The notes: a model not told the origin generated them from the sequence alone. 64,000 nucleotides of DNA from Azorhizobium doebereinerae UFLA1-100 (GCF_000473085.1 NZ_AXBA01000001.1:124001-188000), one strand, 5' to 3'. Positions 9,194-18,103 are shown, numbered from the stretch's first letter. Numbers and translations: made by a program.

Positions 9194-10633
9194 TTAAGTG
9201 CGCGCCTTGGCCACGAGGCTGGAGGTGGACTGGCCCGCCACCAGCGACACCAGCACCAGTTCCCCGCCATTGGCCTGGACCACGTCGGCGCCCACCACCT
9301 CGTCCGGCGCATAGTCCGCGCCCTTCACCAGCACGTCCGGCAGCAGGGCGCTGATGGTCTCCAGCGGCGTGTCCTCGTCGAACAGCACCACCAGATCGAC
9401 GCAGCGCATGGCGCCCATCACCCGCGCCCGTGCCTGCTCGTCCTGAAGCGGGCGAGCCGGGCCCTTCAGCCGCTTGACCGAGGCGTCGCTGTTCAGCGCC
9501 ACCACCAGCCGGTCGCCATGGCTGGCCGCCTGCTCCAGCAGGCTGACATGGCCGGGGTGCAGCAGATCGAAGCAGCCGTTGGTGAAGACGACGCGGGTGC
9601 CGTTGGCCTTCCAGGCGGCGACGATGCGGCAGGCGTCCGCCAGCGACACCAGCGCGCCGGGCTGCTCCACCCGCACCGCGTCGCGTTCCAAGGCGGCGCG
9701 CAGCTCGGCGCGGGTCACCACCGCCGTGCCGAGCTTGGCCACGGCGAGCGCGGCGGCGGCATTGGCCATGCCGACGCTGGCCTCCAGCGACTGGCCGCCG
9801 GCCAGCCCCACCGCCAGCGCGGCGAGCGCGGTGTCGCCGGCGCCGGAGACGTCGAACACCTCGCGCGCCTCGGCCGGCACATGCAGCACGCGGCCGTTGC
9901 GGCGCCACAGGGTCATGCCCTTTTCCGCCCGCGTTACCAGCACGTCGCCGCCGAACTGGCGGCCGGCGGCTTCCGCCGCGCGGGCGGCGTCGGCGTCGCT
10001 GTCGTCCGGCAGGCCGGTGGCCTCGGCCAGCTCGCGCCGGTTGGGGGTGACGAGGCTGGCGCCGCGATAGGCCTCGAAGGTGCGGCGCTTGGGATCGACG
10101 ATCACCGGCACGCCCTTGGCCTTGGCCGCCGCCATCACCGCGGCGATGACCCCGTCGCTGAGCACGCCCTTGGCGTAATCGGACAGCACCACGACGCTGG
10201 CCTGGGCGATCGCCGCCCGTGCCGCGGCGATCAGCGCGGTCTCGACCGCGATGCCGCAGGGGCGGGTGACTTCCGCGTCGATGCGCACGATCTGCTGGCG
10301 CCCGCTCATCACCCGCGTCTTGGTGATGGTCGGCCGGGCGGCATCCACCACCATCGCGCCAAGCGAAATGCCGGGATGGGCCGCCAGCGCCGCGCGCAGC
10401 AGGTCGGCCGGGCCGTCGGCGCCGACGAGGCCCACCAGCACCACCGGCGCGCCGAGCGCGGCGGCATTGGCGGCCACATTGGCTGCGCCGCCGGGCACGA
10501 TGCGCTCTTCGCCATGCACCAGCACCGGCACCGGCGCCTCGGGCGAGATGCGCGACACCGAGCCGGTGATGTAGCGATCCACCATCACGTCGCCGATGAC
10601 GGCGATGGTTCCGGGCTGGGTCTCGGCGAGCAT
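9194..10633 (-). CDS. hldE: Bifunctional heptose 7-phosphate kinase / heptose 1-phosphate adenylyltransferase
   Basis: Makes ADP-glycero-manno-heptose for lipopolysaccharide core. Residues about 1-320 form a PfkB-type sugar kinase with GDVMVDRY, PGGAANVAANAAALG and the catalytic GAGDTALAALA. Residues about 340-479 form a cytidylyltransferase-like domain with TNGCFDLLHPGHVS (the HxGH motif) and ALNSDASVKRLKGP. The ATG at 10633 was chosen (479 residues) because AGGGAAGGGG precedes it; an ATG at 10669 would overlap hldD. It is the last gene of the minus-strand core-heptose operon. Confidence 0.93.
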   Translation of the reverse strand: MLAETQPGTIAVIGDVMVDRYITGSVSRISPEAPVPVLVHGEERIVPGGAANVAANAAALGAPVVLVGLVGADGPADLLRAALAAHPGISLGAMVVDAARPTITKTRVMSGRQQIVRIDAEVTRPCGIAVETALIAAARAAIAQASVVVLSDYAKGVLSDGVIAAVMAAAKAKGVPVIVDPKRRTFEAYRGASLVTPNRRELAEATGLPDDSDADAARAAEAAGRQFGGDVLVTRAEKGMTLWRRNGRVLHVPAEAREVFDVSGAGDTALAALAVGLAGGQSLEASVGMANAAAALAVAKLGTAVVTRAELRAALERDAVRVEQPGALVSLADACRIVAAWKANGTRVVFTNGCFDLLHPGHVSLLEQAASHGDRLVVALNSDASVKRLKGPARPLQDEQARARVMGAMRCVDLVVLFDEDTPLETISALLPDVLVKGADYAPDEVVGADVVQANGGELVLVSLVAGQSTSSLVAKART

Positions 10634-10652
10634 CTGGCCCCTTCCCTGCCGC

Positions 10653-11669
10653 TCAGGCGCCGGCGGCATTGTTGCCGCGCAGATAGCGCGTCACATAGTC
10701 CGACACGCCGTCCTCCAGGCTGGTGAAGGGCGTGGCGTAGCCCGCCGCGCGCAGCTTGGCGACATTGGCCTGGGTGAAATACTGATAGGCGCCGCGCAGC
10801 GTCTCCGGCATGTCCACATAGTCGATCCGGGGCGCCTGCCCGGCGGCGGCGAACACCGCGCGGGCGAGATCGGCGAAGCTGCGCGCCTGCCCGGTGCCGA
10901 CATTGAAGATGCCGGAGGCGTCGGGCGTCTCCAGCAGCCAGCGGGCGACGTTCACGCAGTCCTTCACATAGAGGAAGTCGCGCAATTGGCCGCCGTCCGC
11001 GTAGCCGGGGTGGTGCGACTTGAACAGGGTGACGGCCTCCCCCTTGGCGGCGGTGGGGTAGATCTTGTGGATCACCGAGCGCATGTCGCCCTTGTGGCCC
11101 TCGCCGGGGCCGTAGACGTTGAAGAAGCGCAGGCCCGCCCATTGCGGCGGACGCGGCCGGCCGGCGGCGACATCGGCCACGAAGCGGCGGTCGGCCATCA
11201 GCTTCGACCAGCCATAGGCATTGAGCGGGGCGAGGCGGGCGAGCGCGCCCTGCCCCTCGTCGTCGTCGAAGCCCTGGGTGCCGTCGCCATAGGTGGCGCC
11301 GGAGGAAGCGTAGATGTAGCGGATGCCCTTGCGCGCGCACTGCTCCCACAGGTCCAGCGTGGGGCGCACGTTGCGGGCGATGATCTTGTCGCCGTCGCGC
11401 TCGGTGGTGGCCGAGATGGCGCCCATGTGGATGATGCCGCCGAGCCGCCCGCCCTCGCGTTCCACGAAGCCGGCCACGGCCTCGGGCCGGATCACGTCAT
11501 CGAGCGCGATGTCGGCGATGTTGCGCCATTTCGGGCCGTCTTCCAGCCAGTCCGCAACCACCACGCGCCGGCCCTCGCCGGCGAAGGCGCGGGCCATGTT
11601 GGAGCCGATGAAGCCGGCGCCTCCGGTCACCAGAAGCGTGTCGCGGGTGCCGGGTGCGGATCGGGTCAT
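10653..11669 (-). CDS. hldD: ADP-L-glycero-D-manno-heptose 6-epimerase
   Basis: Interconverts ADP-D,D-heptose and ADP-L,D-heptose, the donor for core heptosyltransferases. The 338-residue short-chain dehydrogenase/reductase has the NAD(P) motif GGAGFIG, the HldD signature KWRNIADI after the first Rossmann half, SSGATYGDG and the catalytic tyrosine in NAYGWSK. It lies 19 bases upstream of hldE and 47 bases downstream of waaC on the same strand, so the operon carries synthesis and transfer of heptose together. Confidence 0.93.
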   Translation of the reverse strand: MTRSAPGTRDTLLVTGGAGFIGSNMARAFAGEGRRVVVADWLEDGPKWRNIADIALDDVIRPEAVAGFVEREGGRLGGIIHMGAISATTERDGDKIIARNVRPTLDLWEQCARKGIRYIYASSGATYGDGTQGFDDDEGQGALARLAPLNAYGWSKLMADRRFVADVAAGRPRPPQWAGLRFFNVYGPGEGHKGDMRSVIHKIYPTAAKGEAVTLFKSHHPGYADGGQLRDFLYVKDCVNVARWLLETPDASGIFNVGTGQARSFADLARAVFAAAGQAPRIDYVDMPETLRGAYQYFTQANVAKLRAAGYATPFTSLEDGVSDYVTRYLRGNNAAGA

Positions 11670-11716
11670 CTCGTGTGCGGCCTCGTTGCCAAAACGCGCC
11701 CCTTATCCATCCCGGC

Positions 11717-12757
11717 TCACATCTTGTCCATGGCGTCCGCATGGCCGAGGCGCACCAGGCTTACCGCGCGCCAGATGTCGCGGGCGCTGAAATCGGCCAG
11801 GCAGGGCGGCCCCTCCACCGTCTCGGGCGCGATGCGGCAGCGCGCGCGCTCGCACGGCGCGCAGCCGCGCATGGACTTCAATTCCACCACCTTGGGGCCG
11901 AACAGGCCGGTGAGGCGCGGGTTGGTGGGCCCGTAGAGGCCGACGGTGGGCACGCCCAAGGCTGCGGCCAGATGCCCGAGCCCGGTATCCACGCTGACCA
12001 CCGCCTCGGCGCCGGCGATCAGCGGGGCGATGCGGTCGAGCGGCAAAGGCGGCATGCGCTCCACCTGCGGCAGGTCGGCGGCGATGGCGGCGGCGCGCGC
12101 CTCCTCCGCCGCGCCCTGGGCGAACACCAGCACCCGGCGCCCGGCCCTGCCGGCCCGGACGGCGAGGTCGCGCCAGCGGCCGACGGTCCAGGTCTTGGTC
12201 GGCCAGGTGGTGCCGTGCAGGAAGATCCAATAGGGCGCCGCGCCCGGCGCCAGCGGGCCGGGATCGAGCCCGGCCGCCTCCGGCAGGCCGTCCAGGCTGT
12301 AGCCCAGCGCGGCGGCGAACAGTTTGCGGATGCGCGCCGCCATGTGCTCGGTCTCGGGCAGATGGTGGCCGGTGGCATAGGTCAGGCTCGCCAGCCCCTC
12401 GCGCGCCGTGGCCCGGTCGAAGCCGTGGCGGCGGCCTTTGGCGAACAGGCCCACGGCGGCGCTCTTCATCAGCCCCTGGGCATCGATCACCACGTCATAG
12501 GCCTCGGCCCGGAGCGCGGCGCGCACCGCCTGCGCCTCGCCGCCCCGCAGCGCCGCCAGCGGCCGTTTCTTCAGCCGCCGCAGCGGCACCGGAATGGCCC
12601 GGCGCACCGCCGGATGCAGCTTCACCAGCGGCACGAAGGCGTCTTCCACCGCCCAGTCCAGGACGAGGCCGGGAACGGCGCGCGCGGCGTCGGTGATGGC
12701 GGGAAAGGTGTGCACCACGTCGCCCAGCGACGACAGCTTGACCACCAGCACCTTCAT
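11717..12757 (-). CDS. waaC: Lipopolysaccharide heptosyltransferase I
   Basis: A GT9-family glycosyltransferase that adds the first heptose to Kdo2-lipid A at the cytoplasmic face of the inner membrane. It has 346 residues and begins MKVLVVKLSSLGDVVHTFPA, which is characteristic of WaaC. The C-terminal donor-binding half shows LIAGAEAVVSVDTGLGHLAAA and VGLYGPTNPRLTGLFG. It is 28 bases downstream of waaF. Distinguishing WaaC from other GT9 enzymes rests on the SSLGDVVH start and its partner genes. Confidence 0.9.
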   Translation of the reverse strand: MKVLVVKLSSLGDVVHTFPAITDAARAVPGLVLDWAVEDAFVPLVKLHPAVRRAIPVPLRRLKKRPLAALRGGEAQAVRAALRAEAYDVVIDAQGLMKSAAVGLFAKGRRHGFDRATAREGLASLTYATGHHLPETEHMAARIRKLFAAALGYSLDGLPEAAGLDPGPLAPGAAPYWIFLHGTTWPTKTWTVGRWRDLAVRAGRAGRRVLVFAQGAAEEARAAAIAADLPQVERMPPLPLDRIAPLIAGAEAVVSVDTGLGHLAAALGVPTVGLYGPTNPRLTGLFGPKVVELKSMRGCAPCERARCRIAPETVEGPPCLADFSARDIWRAVSLVRLGHADAMDKM

Positions 12758-12785
12758 CGGGCGATGCCCCGGCCCGCGCGCCCCG

Positions 12786-13808
12786 TCATCCCTGCACCGC
12801 GATGGCGGCGGCGAGCACCTCCTGCGGTGCGATCGCCTCGAAGCAGGCGAGCGTGCCGAGCGGGCATTCCCGCTTGAAGCAGGGGCGGCAGGGCAGGTCG
12901 TGCGAAATGGCCACCGAATGCGGCCCGGTGGGCGGCGTCATCTTCTCGGACGAGGAGCCGTAGAGCACCACCAGCGGCCGGTCGAGCGCGCCGGCCACGT
13001 GCATCAGGCCGGAATCGTTGGAGATCACCACGTCGCTGGCGGCCAGCACGCCCGCCGCCTCCACCAGCGAGGTGCGGCCCACCAGATCTTCCACCGGCAC
13101 GCCGGCCCGGGCCACGATCTCCTGCGCCAGCGGCGCGTCCTTGGGGCCGCCGAGCACGCGAAGCCGGTAGCCGGCGGCATGGGCCTGGGCGGCCAGCAGC
13201 GCGAACTTGGCCGCCGGCCAGCGCTTGGCGGGGCCGTATTCGGCGCCGGGGCACAGCGCCATCACCGGCCCCTCCCCCGGCAGCGGGAATTTCTCGCGGA
13301 TCGCCTGCCGCTCGGCCTCGGGCAGTTCCAGCACCGGACGCCCGGACACCGCCGCCTCGCCAACGGGTGATCCCAAGGCGACGAAGCGGTCGATGGTGCG
13401 CGCGGTCTTGCGCTGCGCGTCGGAGCGGGCATCGGTGAGCAGGATGCTGCGGCCTTCGGCGGCATAGCCCACACGCTCGGGAATGCGGGCGGCGAACGGC
13501 GGGATGGCGGCCTTGAAGGCACGCGGCAGGATGATGGCCTTGCCGTAGCCCTCCTCGCGCAACTGCCGCCCGGCGCGCCAGCGCGACAGCAGCCCCAGCT
13601 CGCCATGGCCGAGGCCGAGGGGAATCGTGCGCCGCACGCCGGGGATGAGGCGGGCGACGGGCAAGGCGGCGGGTGGCGCCATCACATCGATGGGACGGTT
13701 GGGATCGCGTGCCCGCAGGCTCGCCACGAGACTTGCCGCCATCACCATGTCGCCCACCCAGGACGGGCCGACGATCAGGATGGGGGAATAGGTTCCGATG
13801 GCACGCAT
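12786..13808 (-). CDS. waaF: Lipopolysaccharide heptosyltransferase II
   Basis: A GT9-family transferase that adds the second core heptose. The 340-residue product, counted from the ATG at 13808, has the N-terminal motif ILIVGPSWVGDMVMA and the donor-site motif ASDVVISNDSGLMHVAGAL followed by VVLYGSSSEKMTPP. The cysteine cluster DLPCRPCFKRECPLG is typical of WaaF. Upstream in-frame ATGs would add an arginine-rich extension not expected for the family. It is the first gene of the operon waaF-waaC-hldD-hldE. Confidence 0.9.
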   Translation of the reverse strand: MRAIGTYSPILIVGPSWVGDMVMAASLVASLRARDPNRPIDVMAPPAALPVARLIPGVRRTIPLGLGHGELGLLSRWRAGRQLREEGYGKAIILPRAFKAAIPPFAARIPERVGYAAEGRSILLTDARSDAQRKTARTIDRFVALGSPVGEAAVSGRPVLELPEAERQAIREKFPLPGEGPVMALCPGAEYGPAKRWPAAKFALLAAQAHAAGYRLRVLGGPKDAPLAQEIVARAGVPVEDLVGRTSLVEAAGVLAASDVVISNDSGLMHVAGALDRPLVVLYGSSSEKMTPPTGPHSVAISHDLPCRPCFKRECPLGTLACFEAIAPQEVLAAAIAVQG

Positions 13809-13940
13809 GGAGCACTCGCTGGCGCGCTCGGCCGAACATCCGAGCATCGGCCCCGGACGCGGCGGGACCATGCGCCTTGAGGTGGCGCGGAGCCTGGGTC
13901 TTCGCAAGCGGCGCCCTGGCCGTCAAGCCGGGGCCGGGGC

Positions 13941-13972
13941 AAATAAAAAGGGCGCCGCTGCCGGCGCCCTTG
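13941..13972 (-). terminator. Terminator of the first phasin gene
   Basis: On the minus strand the stem AAGGGCGCCG/CGGCGCCCTT with loop GCAG is followed by a TTTTTATTT tract, 23 bases after the phasin stop codon. Confidence 0.88.
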
Positions 13973-13994
13973 GATCCTGGATGCGCGCTGCGGC

Positions 13995-14450
13995 TCAGGC
14001 CGCGGTGCGGAAGGTCTTCTCGACGCCGTTCTTGATCGGCTCGGAGCTCTCGGTGGCGATCTTCTGCGCCAGGGTGGAGAGTTCCTTGGCCTGCTCGGAC
14101 AGGGTCTCGAACTGGCTGCGCAGGTGGGTCGAGGACAGTTCCACGGCCTCGGCCGGGGTTTTGGCCGACAGCACGGTGGCGAAGAAGTCGAACGCCGTGT
14201 TCACGTTCGTGCGCAGGATTTCCAGCGACTTGAGATTGTACTCGGCAACGCCCTTGGTGGCGGTTGCATAGGTGCCTTCGAGCAGGTCGGAGGTCTGCTC
14301 GGCAGCTTCCTTCAGCTTCTCGAAATTGCCGCGGTAGCTCTGCACGCCCTTTTCCGCCATTTCGCGGAAGGCGGCCGGCATTTCCCCGGACGAGAAGGCG
14401 CTGGTGGCGCTGGCGAACTGGTCCTGAAACGCTTTGAACGGGTCGGACAT
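13995..14450 (-). CDS. phaP: Phasin family protein
   Basis: A 151-residue helical protein matching the phasin family (PF09361-like). Such proteins coat polyhydroxyalkanoate granules. It starts MSDPFKAFQDQF, has no signal peptide or membrane span, and shows the amphipathic helical pattern with YNLKSLEILRTNVNTAFDFF and LSAKTPAEAVELSSTHLRSQFE, which are conserved among rhizobial phasins. GGTTTCCT-proximal sequence gives a weak ribosome site, with GAGG five bases before the ATG on the minus strand. It has its own terminator and an AT-rich upstream region, so it is probably a strongly expressed single gene. A second phasin follows upstream. Confidence 0.88.
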   Translation of the reverse strand: MSDPFKAFQDQFASATSAFSSGEMPAAFREMAEKGVQSYRGNFEKLKEAAEQTSDLLEGTYATATKGVAEYNLKSLEILRTNVNTAFDFFATVLSAKTPAEAVELSSTHLRSQFETLSEQAKELSTLAQKIATESSEPIKNGVEKTFRTAA

Positions 14451-14490
14451 GGGTTTCCTCGGAGCGCTGGCGTTGAAATTTTGATGAGGT

Positions 14491-14505
14491 CTCGTGTTTC
14501 ACGAG
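14491..14505. promoter_or_regulatory. Inverted repeat in the phasin leader
   Basis: CTCGTG-TTT-CACGAG, a perfect 6-bp inverted repeat, lies 41 bases upstream of the phasin start. It may be an operator or an mRNA hairpin; no factor can be named. Confidence 0.3.
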
Positions 14506-14592
14506 GCATCTCAGCCACGCCGCGCACGGACCGCCTGCACCGCAGCTCCCTTATGCGGAGCCGCCTCACCACTGACTTGTCCACAATGTAAC

Positions 14593-14624
14593 GCACTGCA
14601 ACGAAAAGTGCAAAAAAATTTTGC
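14593..14624. promoter_or_regulatory. TGC/GCA-rich promoter region of the first phasin
   Basis: On the minus strand TGCAGTGC (14593-14600) and the inverted repeat GCAAAA-AAA-TTTTGC (14610-14624) lie about 150 bases upstream of the phasin. PhaR, the phasin repressor of alphaproteobacteria, is known to bind TGC/GCA-type sites, so these are candidate PhaR sites by inference. The second repeat coincides with the T-tract of the neighbouring terminator. Confidence 0.35.
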
Positions 14625-14657
14625 GCCGCACAAAGCAAAGCCTCAGGCGCGGCGCAA
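14611..14657 (-). terminator. Terminator of the second phasin gene
   Basis: On the minus strand the 9-bp arms TTGCGCCGC and GCGGCGCAA, separated by about 19 bases, are followed by AATTTTTTT, 33 bases beyond the stop codon of the second phasin. Confidence 0.75.
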
Positions 14658-14689
14658 TTCTTTGTCAGGCGGCGATCAGCAGGTGCGGT

Positions 14690-15253
14690 TCAATAGGTGC
14701 GGTTGGGATCGAACGTGTTCTCCACGTTCTGCGCCGCCTGCTCGGTGGTCGCCTGCACGTCGCGGCTGGCCGCCTCGCCGGCGGACTTCACGTCGGCGGC
14801 GGTGGAGTGGGCTTGCTGCGCCGCCAAAGCGCCGAGCGCCTTCACCCGGTCGGCGAGGGCGCGGGCATGCTCGTCCAGGCTGCGCACCGTGGTCTCGCCC
14901 AGCGAGCGCGCGTCGCTGCCGAGCGCCGTGGCCTGCTCCGTCACCGCCTGCATCTGGCGGGAGAGGAACTCGGTCTGCAACGTCAGCACTTCCTGCGGGC
15001 TCTTGGCCTGGACCAGCTTGTTGAGGAATTCGAAGCTGGCGTTGAAGTTGGATTCGACCAGGCCGAGCGTCTTCTGGCGCAGGCCGCGCAGGCCCGAGCG
15101 CACCTCCTCCAGGCGCCCCTCGGATTCGCCCACCGCCTCGCGGGCAGTGTCGAACAGCGTGTCGAATGCCTGGCGGGCCTGGGCGACGTTCTTTTCCGCA
15201 ATGGCCCTCAACTCCGCGGGCAACTCCAGATCGGGACCGAATTTCGGCGTCAT
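14690..15253 (-). CDS. Second phasin family protein
   Basis: A 187-residue all-helical protein of the phasin family. Starting MTPKFGPDLELPAELRAIAEKNV, it has the conserved core VAQARQAFDTLFDTAREAV and FNASFEFLNKLVQAKSPQEVLTLQ, which matches the phasin pattern of helix, NASFEF-type segment and K(S/T)P(Q/A)E. The ATG at 15253 is preceded by GAGGAG at good distance. The C-terminal 60 residues are rich in Ala and Glu and probably form a coiled coil. It lies immediately upstream of the first phasin but has its own terminator. A role in granule coating or regulation of PHB synthesis is inferred. Confidence 0.85.
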   Translation of the reverse strand: MTPKFGPDLELPAELRAIAEKNVAQARQAFDTLFDTAREAVGESEGRLEEVRSGLRGLRQKTLGLVESNFNASFEFLNKLVQAKSPQEVLTLQTEFLSRQMQAVTEQATALGSDARSLGETTVRSLDEHARALADRVKALGALAAQQAHSTAADVKSAGEAASRDVQATTEQAAQNVENTFDPNRTY

Positions 15254-15306
15254 GCTGGTTACTCCTCGGGCAGGGAGGGCGCTAAAGTTGCCCCCCATTG
15301 GGATTT

Positions 15307-15323
15307 TAGGCCGGTTTGGCCTA
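15307..15323. promoter_or_regulatory. Inverted repeat upstream of the second phasin
   Basis: TAGGCC-GGTTT-GGCCTA, a perfect 6-bp inverted repeat, lies 53 bases upstream of the phasin ATG, in the position of an operator or leader hairpin. Confidence 0.3.
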
Positions 15324-15387
15324 TGGATCGCAAGATGAAACATTTCGACGACAGCGATGCGATTGGCGCCATGTTAATCTTTGGGCG

Positions 15388-15411
15388 GCAATTTGGGCGT
15401 GCAGAAATTGC
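15388..15411. promoter_or_regulatory. GCAATTT/AAATTGC inverted repeat between phasin and kinase
   Basis: A perfect 7-bp inverted repeat with a 10-base spacer lies in the divergent region between the second phasin and the histidine kinase gene. It resembles the GCAAAA/TTTTGC repeat at the first phasin. A shared regulator is an inference. Confidence 0.35.
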
Positions 15412-15464
15412 GGTCTCACACCCCGATTCCCGCCCCATCGCCAGCTTCAGCCCGTCATGAGGAT

Positions 15465-17903
15465 ATGAGCGCGCCCACGCACCGGATGCCGCCTCACCAG
15501 GAGGCGCTTTTTGCGCCGTTGCGACGGGAGGATCTTCCGTCGTTCCTGGTGGAATTGGGGGACATGACGGTCGTCGCCGCAACCCCCGCGTGCACCGCCC
15601 TCGGCATCGAGGCCGGCGGTTCCGCTCCGCTGGGCGTCAAGATCGTCGCCAAGCGCGTCGGGATGTCGCTGCGCCGCGCCCCGCGCCTGGAACGGGTGCG
15701 GCTGCCGTTCAGCCTCATGCCCAAGGCGTTCGCCTGCATCGCCGTGCACGTGCCGGCCGGCCAGGTGGTGCTGTTCGCCGACCCGCTCGCCCTCGCCTCC
15801 GGCGCCAATCCCGCCCGCTCGCTGCCCGGCCTCACCCGCCTGCCCGTCGTGACCCAGCCGGCGGCGGCCCGCGCCGAGGGCCGCTCGCTGCGTTTCACCT
15901 GGGCCGCCGACGAGGCCGGGCGACTGACCCGGCTGTCGCCGCCGCTGGCCGAGGCGCTCGAAAGCGCCCCCGACCAGTGGCTGGGCCGGGATTTCGACGA
16001 GCTGACCGAGGCCGGGCTGCTGGCGGACGGCGCGCCCATGCTGGCGGCGCTGCGCAGCGGCGGCAGCTTCTTCGGGCTCGACCTGCTGTCCGGCGGCCAT
16101 CCGCCGCGGCGCCTGGAGTTCGGCGGCGTGCCCTTGCTCGATGCCGCCCGGCGGCGGCGCGGCACGCGCGGCTTCGGCCTGCTGTGGGGCGCGGCGGAGG
16201 ACAAGCCGCAGCGCCCGCCGCCCGCCGGCCTGGAAGCCGCGCCCGAGGAAGCCAAGCCGTTCAATGTCGTGCCGCTGCGCGGCGGCGCCCTGACCGCCCG
16301 CGAGCGCTCGGCGTTCCACGAGATCGCCCGCACCCTGACGGAAGCCATCGAGGAATGGCCGAAACCCGCCCTGGCGGCCCCCGCCGAGACGGATGGCGCC
16401 ACGCCCATGCCCGCGCCCGCCGACGAGGCGCGCCTGCCGCCGGCCGACACGGCGCCCGACGCCGGGCCGATGGGCGCCGACGGCGAGGAGCATCTGCTCG
16501 ACCGCCTGCCGATCGGCATCGTGGTGCAGCAGGGCGGCGCGACCGTGCGGGCGAACCGCACGCTGCTGGGCTGGCTCGGAGCCCGGGACACCGCCGAGTT
16601 CATCGCCTCCGGCGGGCTTGCCCCGCGCCTCGTGCGCGATGCCCGCACCGGCGGCCTGGACCTTGAATCGCTGCATGGCGACCGGCTTCCGGTGGAGGTC
16701 CGCCTCGTCTCCTCGCCCTGGAACGGCCGGCCGGCCCTGGTGCATGTGATCCGCCTGTTCGAGGGCGGCGCCAACGGCCATGCGGCCGGGCCGCTCACCC
16801 CGCCGGGCGCGGCGCCGGCCGCCGAGGCCGACCCCGGCGCGCGCCAGCGCGAGCGCGCGGCGGCCCGCCAGCAGACGCTGGACCTCATTCCCTTCCCCAT
16901 CCTGCTGCTCGACCGCAACGGCATGGTGGAGACCGCCAATCTCGCCGCCACCGACTACGCCGGCTTCTCGGCCGAGGAGATGGCGGACGAGCCCTTCACG
17001 CTGCTGCTGACGCAGGACAGCCACGTGGAGGCGGTCGCCATGCTGGACCGCGCGGCGGCGGAGGGGGACGGCCCGCAACAGGCCACCCTCACCCTGCGCC
17101 ACCGCCTCGGCGGCCGGCATCACGTGGACGCGATGCTCGCCGCCACCGGCGACGCGCGGACGCGGTTCTGCCTCATCATGCGCCCGGCGGCGGAGCCGGC
17201 GGAACGGCACGCCGCCCCGGCCGCCGATCCGGCGCGGCAGGACGGCCTCGCCCGCCGCCTCTCGCACGACATCCGCGACCCGCTCACGGTGCTGCTGGCC
17301 TTCGTGGAGAGCGTGCAGCGCAACGTCTTCGGGCCGGTGGGCAACCGGCGCTACCACCAGCAGGCCGACGCGGCCGCCGCCGGCAAGGCCCTGCTGGAGA
17401 CGCTGGAGGATCTCGACGAACTGGCGCTGCCGCCCGCGGCGAGCCCGGCTCCGCTGGTGCTGACGCCGGTGATCGAGGCGGCGCTCGCCCATGCGGCCGA
17501 CGCCGCCCGCCGCCGCCGCATCCTGCTGCGCTCGGCCCTGCCGCAGGACGTCTCCGGCCGCTGCGGCGAGGCGGCGCTGGCGCGCATCCTGCGGCTGCTG
17601 CTGGAGGACGCCCTGGCGGCGACCCCGGTGGACGGACAGGTCATCGTCACCCTGGACGAGGACGCGGCGCGCGACGCGGTGATGATCCAGATCCGCGACG
17701 GCGGCGCCGCGCTGAGCGAGGAGGAGATCGCCCAGGCGCTCGATCCCGCCGCGCCGGCGCCGGTCTCCGACCGCTTCTCCCGCGCCGGCCGGCCGTTCCG
17801 CATGGCCCGCCTCGCCGCCCTCGCCCGCGCCCAGGGCGCCGTGTTCACGCTGAAGCGCGGCGTCGACGTGGGCATGCTGGCGCAGATCGTCCTGCCCCGC
17901 TGA
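15465..17903 (+). CDS. Multi-PAS sensor histidine kinase with degenerate ATPase domain
   Basis: An 812-residue soluble protein with no membrane spans. PAS-like segments lie around residues 123-240, 343-440 and 471-560. The HisKA-type dimerisation domain has the phospho-acceptor His601 in RRLSHDIRDPLTVLL, followed by VFGPVGNRRY, a stretch typical of the PleC/DivJ/PdhS group that controls cell fate through DivK. The HATPase part (about 690-812) looks decayed: the N-box asparagine is replaced (LLLEDALAA), the expected DTGxGM motif reads DGGAAL, and the second glycine box is absent (RPFRMARLAALA). It may work as a phosphatase, scaffold or pseudokinase. The start at 15465 is a best guess, as an earlier in-frame ATG at 15381 exists. 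Confidence 0.78.
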   Translation: MSAPTHRMPPHQEALFAPLRREDLPSFLVELGDMTVVAATPACTALGIEAGGSAPLGVKIVAKRVGMSLRRAPRLERVRLPFSLMPKAFACIAVHVPAGQVVLFADPLALASGANPARSLPGLTRLPVVTQPAAARAEGRSLRFTWAADEAGRLTRLSPPLAEALESAPDQWLGRDFDELTEAGLLADGAPMLAALRSGGSFFGLDLLSGGHPPRRLEFGGVPLLDAARRRRGTRGFGLLWGAAEDKPQRPPPAGLEAAPEEAKPFNVVPLRGGALTARERSAFHEIARTLTEAIEEWPKPALAAPAETDGATPMPAPADEARLPPADTAPDAGPMGADGEEHLLDRLPIGIVVQQGGATVRANRTLLGWLGARDTAEFIASGGLAPRLVRDARTGGLDLESLHGDRLPVEVRLVSSPWNGRPALVHVIRLFEGGANGHAAGPLTPPGAAPAAEADPGARQRERAAARQQTLDLIPFPILLLDRNGMVETANLAATDYAGFSAEEMADEPFTLLLTQDSHVEAVAMLDRAAAEGDGPQQATLTLRHRLGGRHHVDAMLAATGDARTRFCLIMRPAAEPAERHAAPAADPARQDGLARRLSHDIRDPLTVLLAFVESVQRNVFGPVGNRRYHQQADAAAAGKALLETLEDLDELALPPAASPAPLVLTPVIEAALAHAADAARRRRILLRSALPQDVSGRCGEAALARILRLLLEDALAATPVDGQVIVTLDEDAARDAVMIQIRDGGAALSEEEIAQALDPAAPAPVSDRFSRAGRPFRMARLAALARAQGAVFTLKRGVDVGMLAQIVLPR

Positions 17904-18103
17904 TCACGCCGCGCTCCGGGCCGGCCCGCACGGCCGCTCAACGGATGCCGCCAGTGTATTGAGCGACGTCAAACGCGCAGCACAATAGAACAGATAAAAA
18001 GAGCGGTGTTTTCTGCAAAAACGCCGGTTCCGGCACCATATGGGAAGCACATGCCATTGACGCCGGTGGGCAGCATCTGCGAAAAATGTACAGTAATCGG
18101 CTT

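Noticed and set aside
18003-18024. Terminator of the histidine kinase gene
   Set aside because: GGTGTTTT/AAAAACGCC can form an imperfect stem, but it lies 100 bases after the stop and has no U-tract after it.
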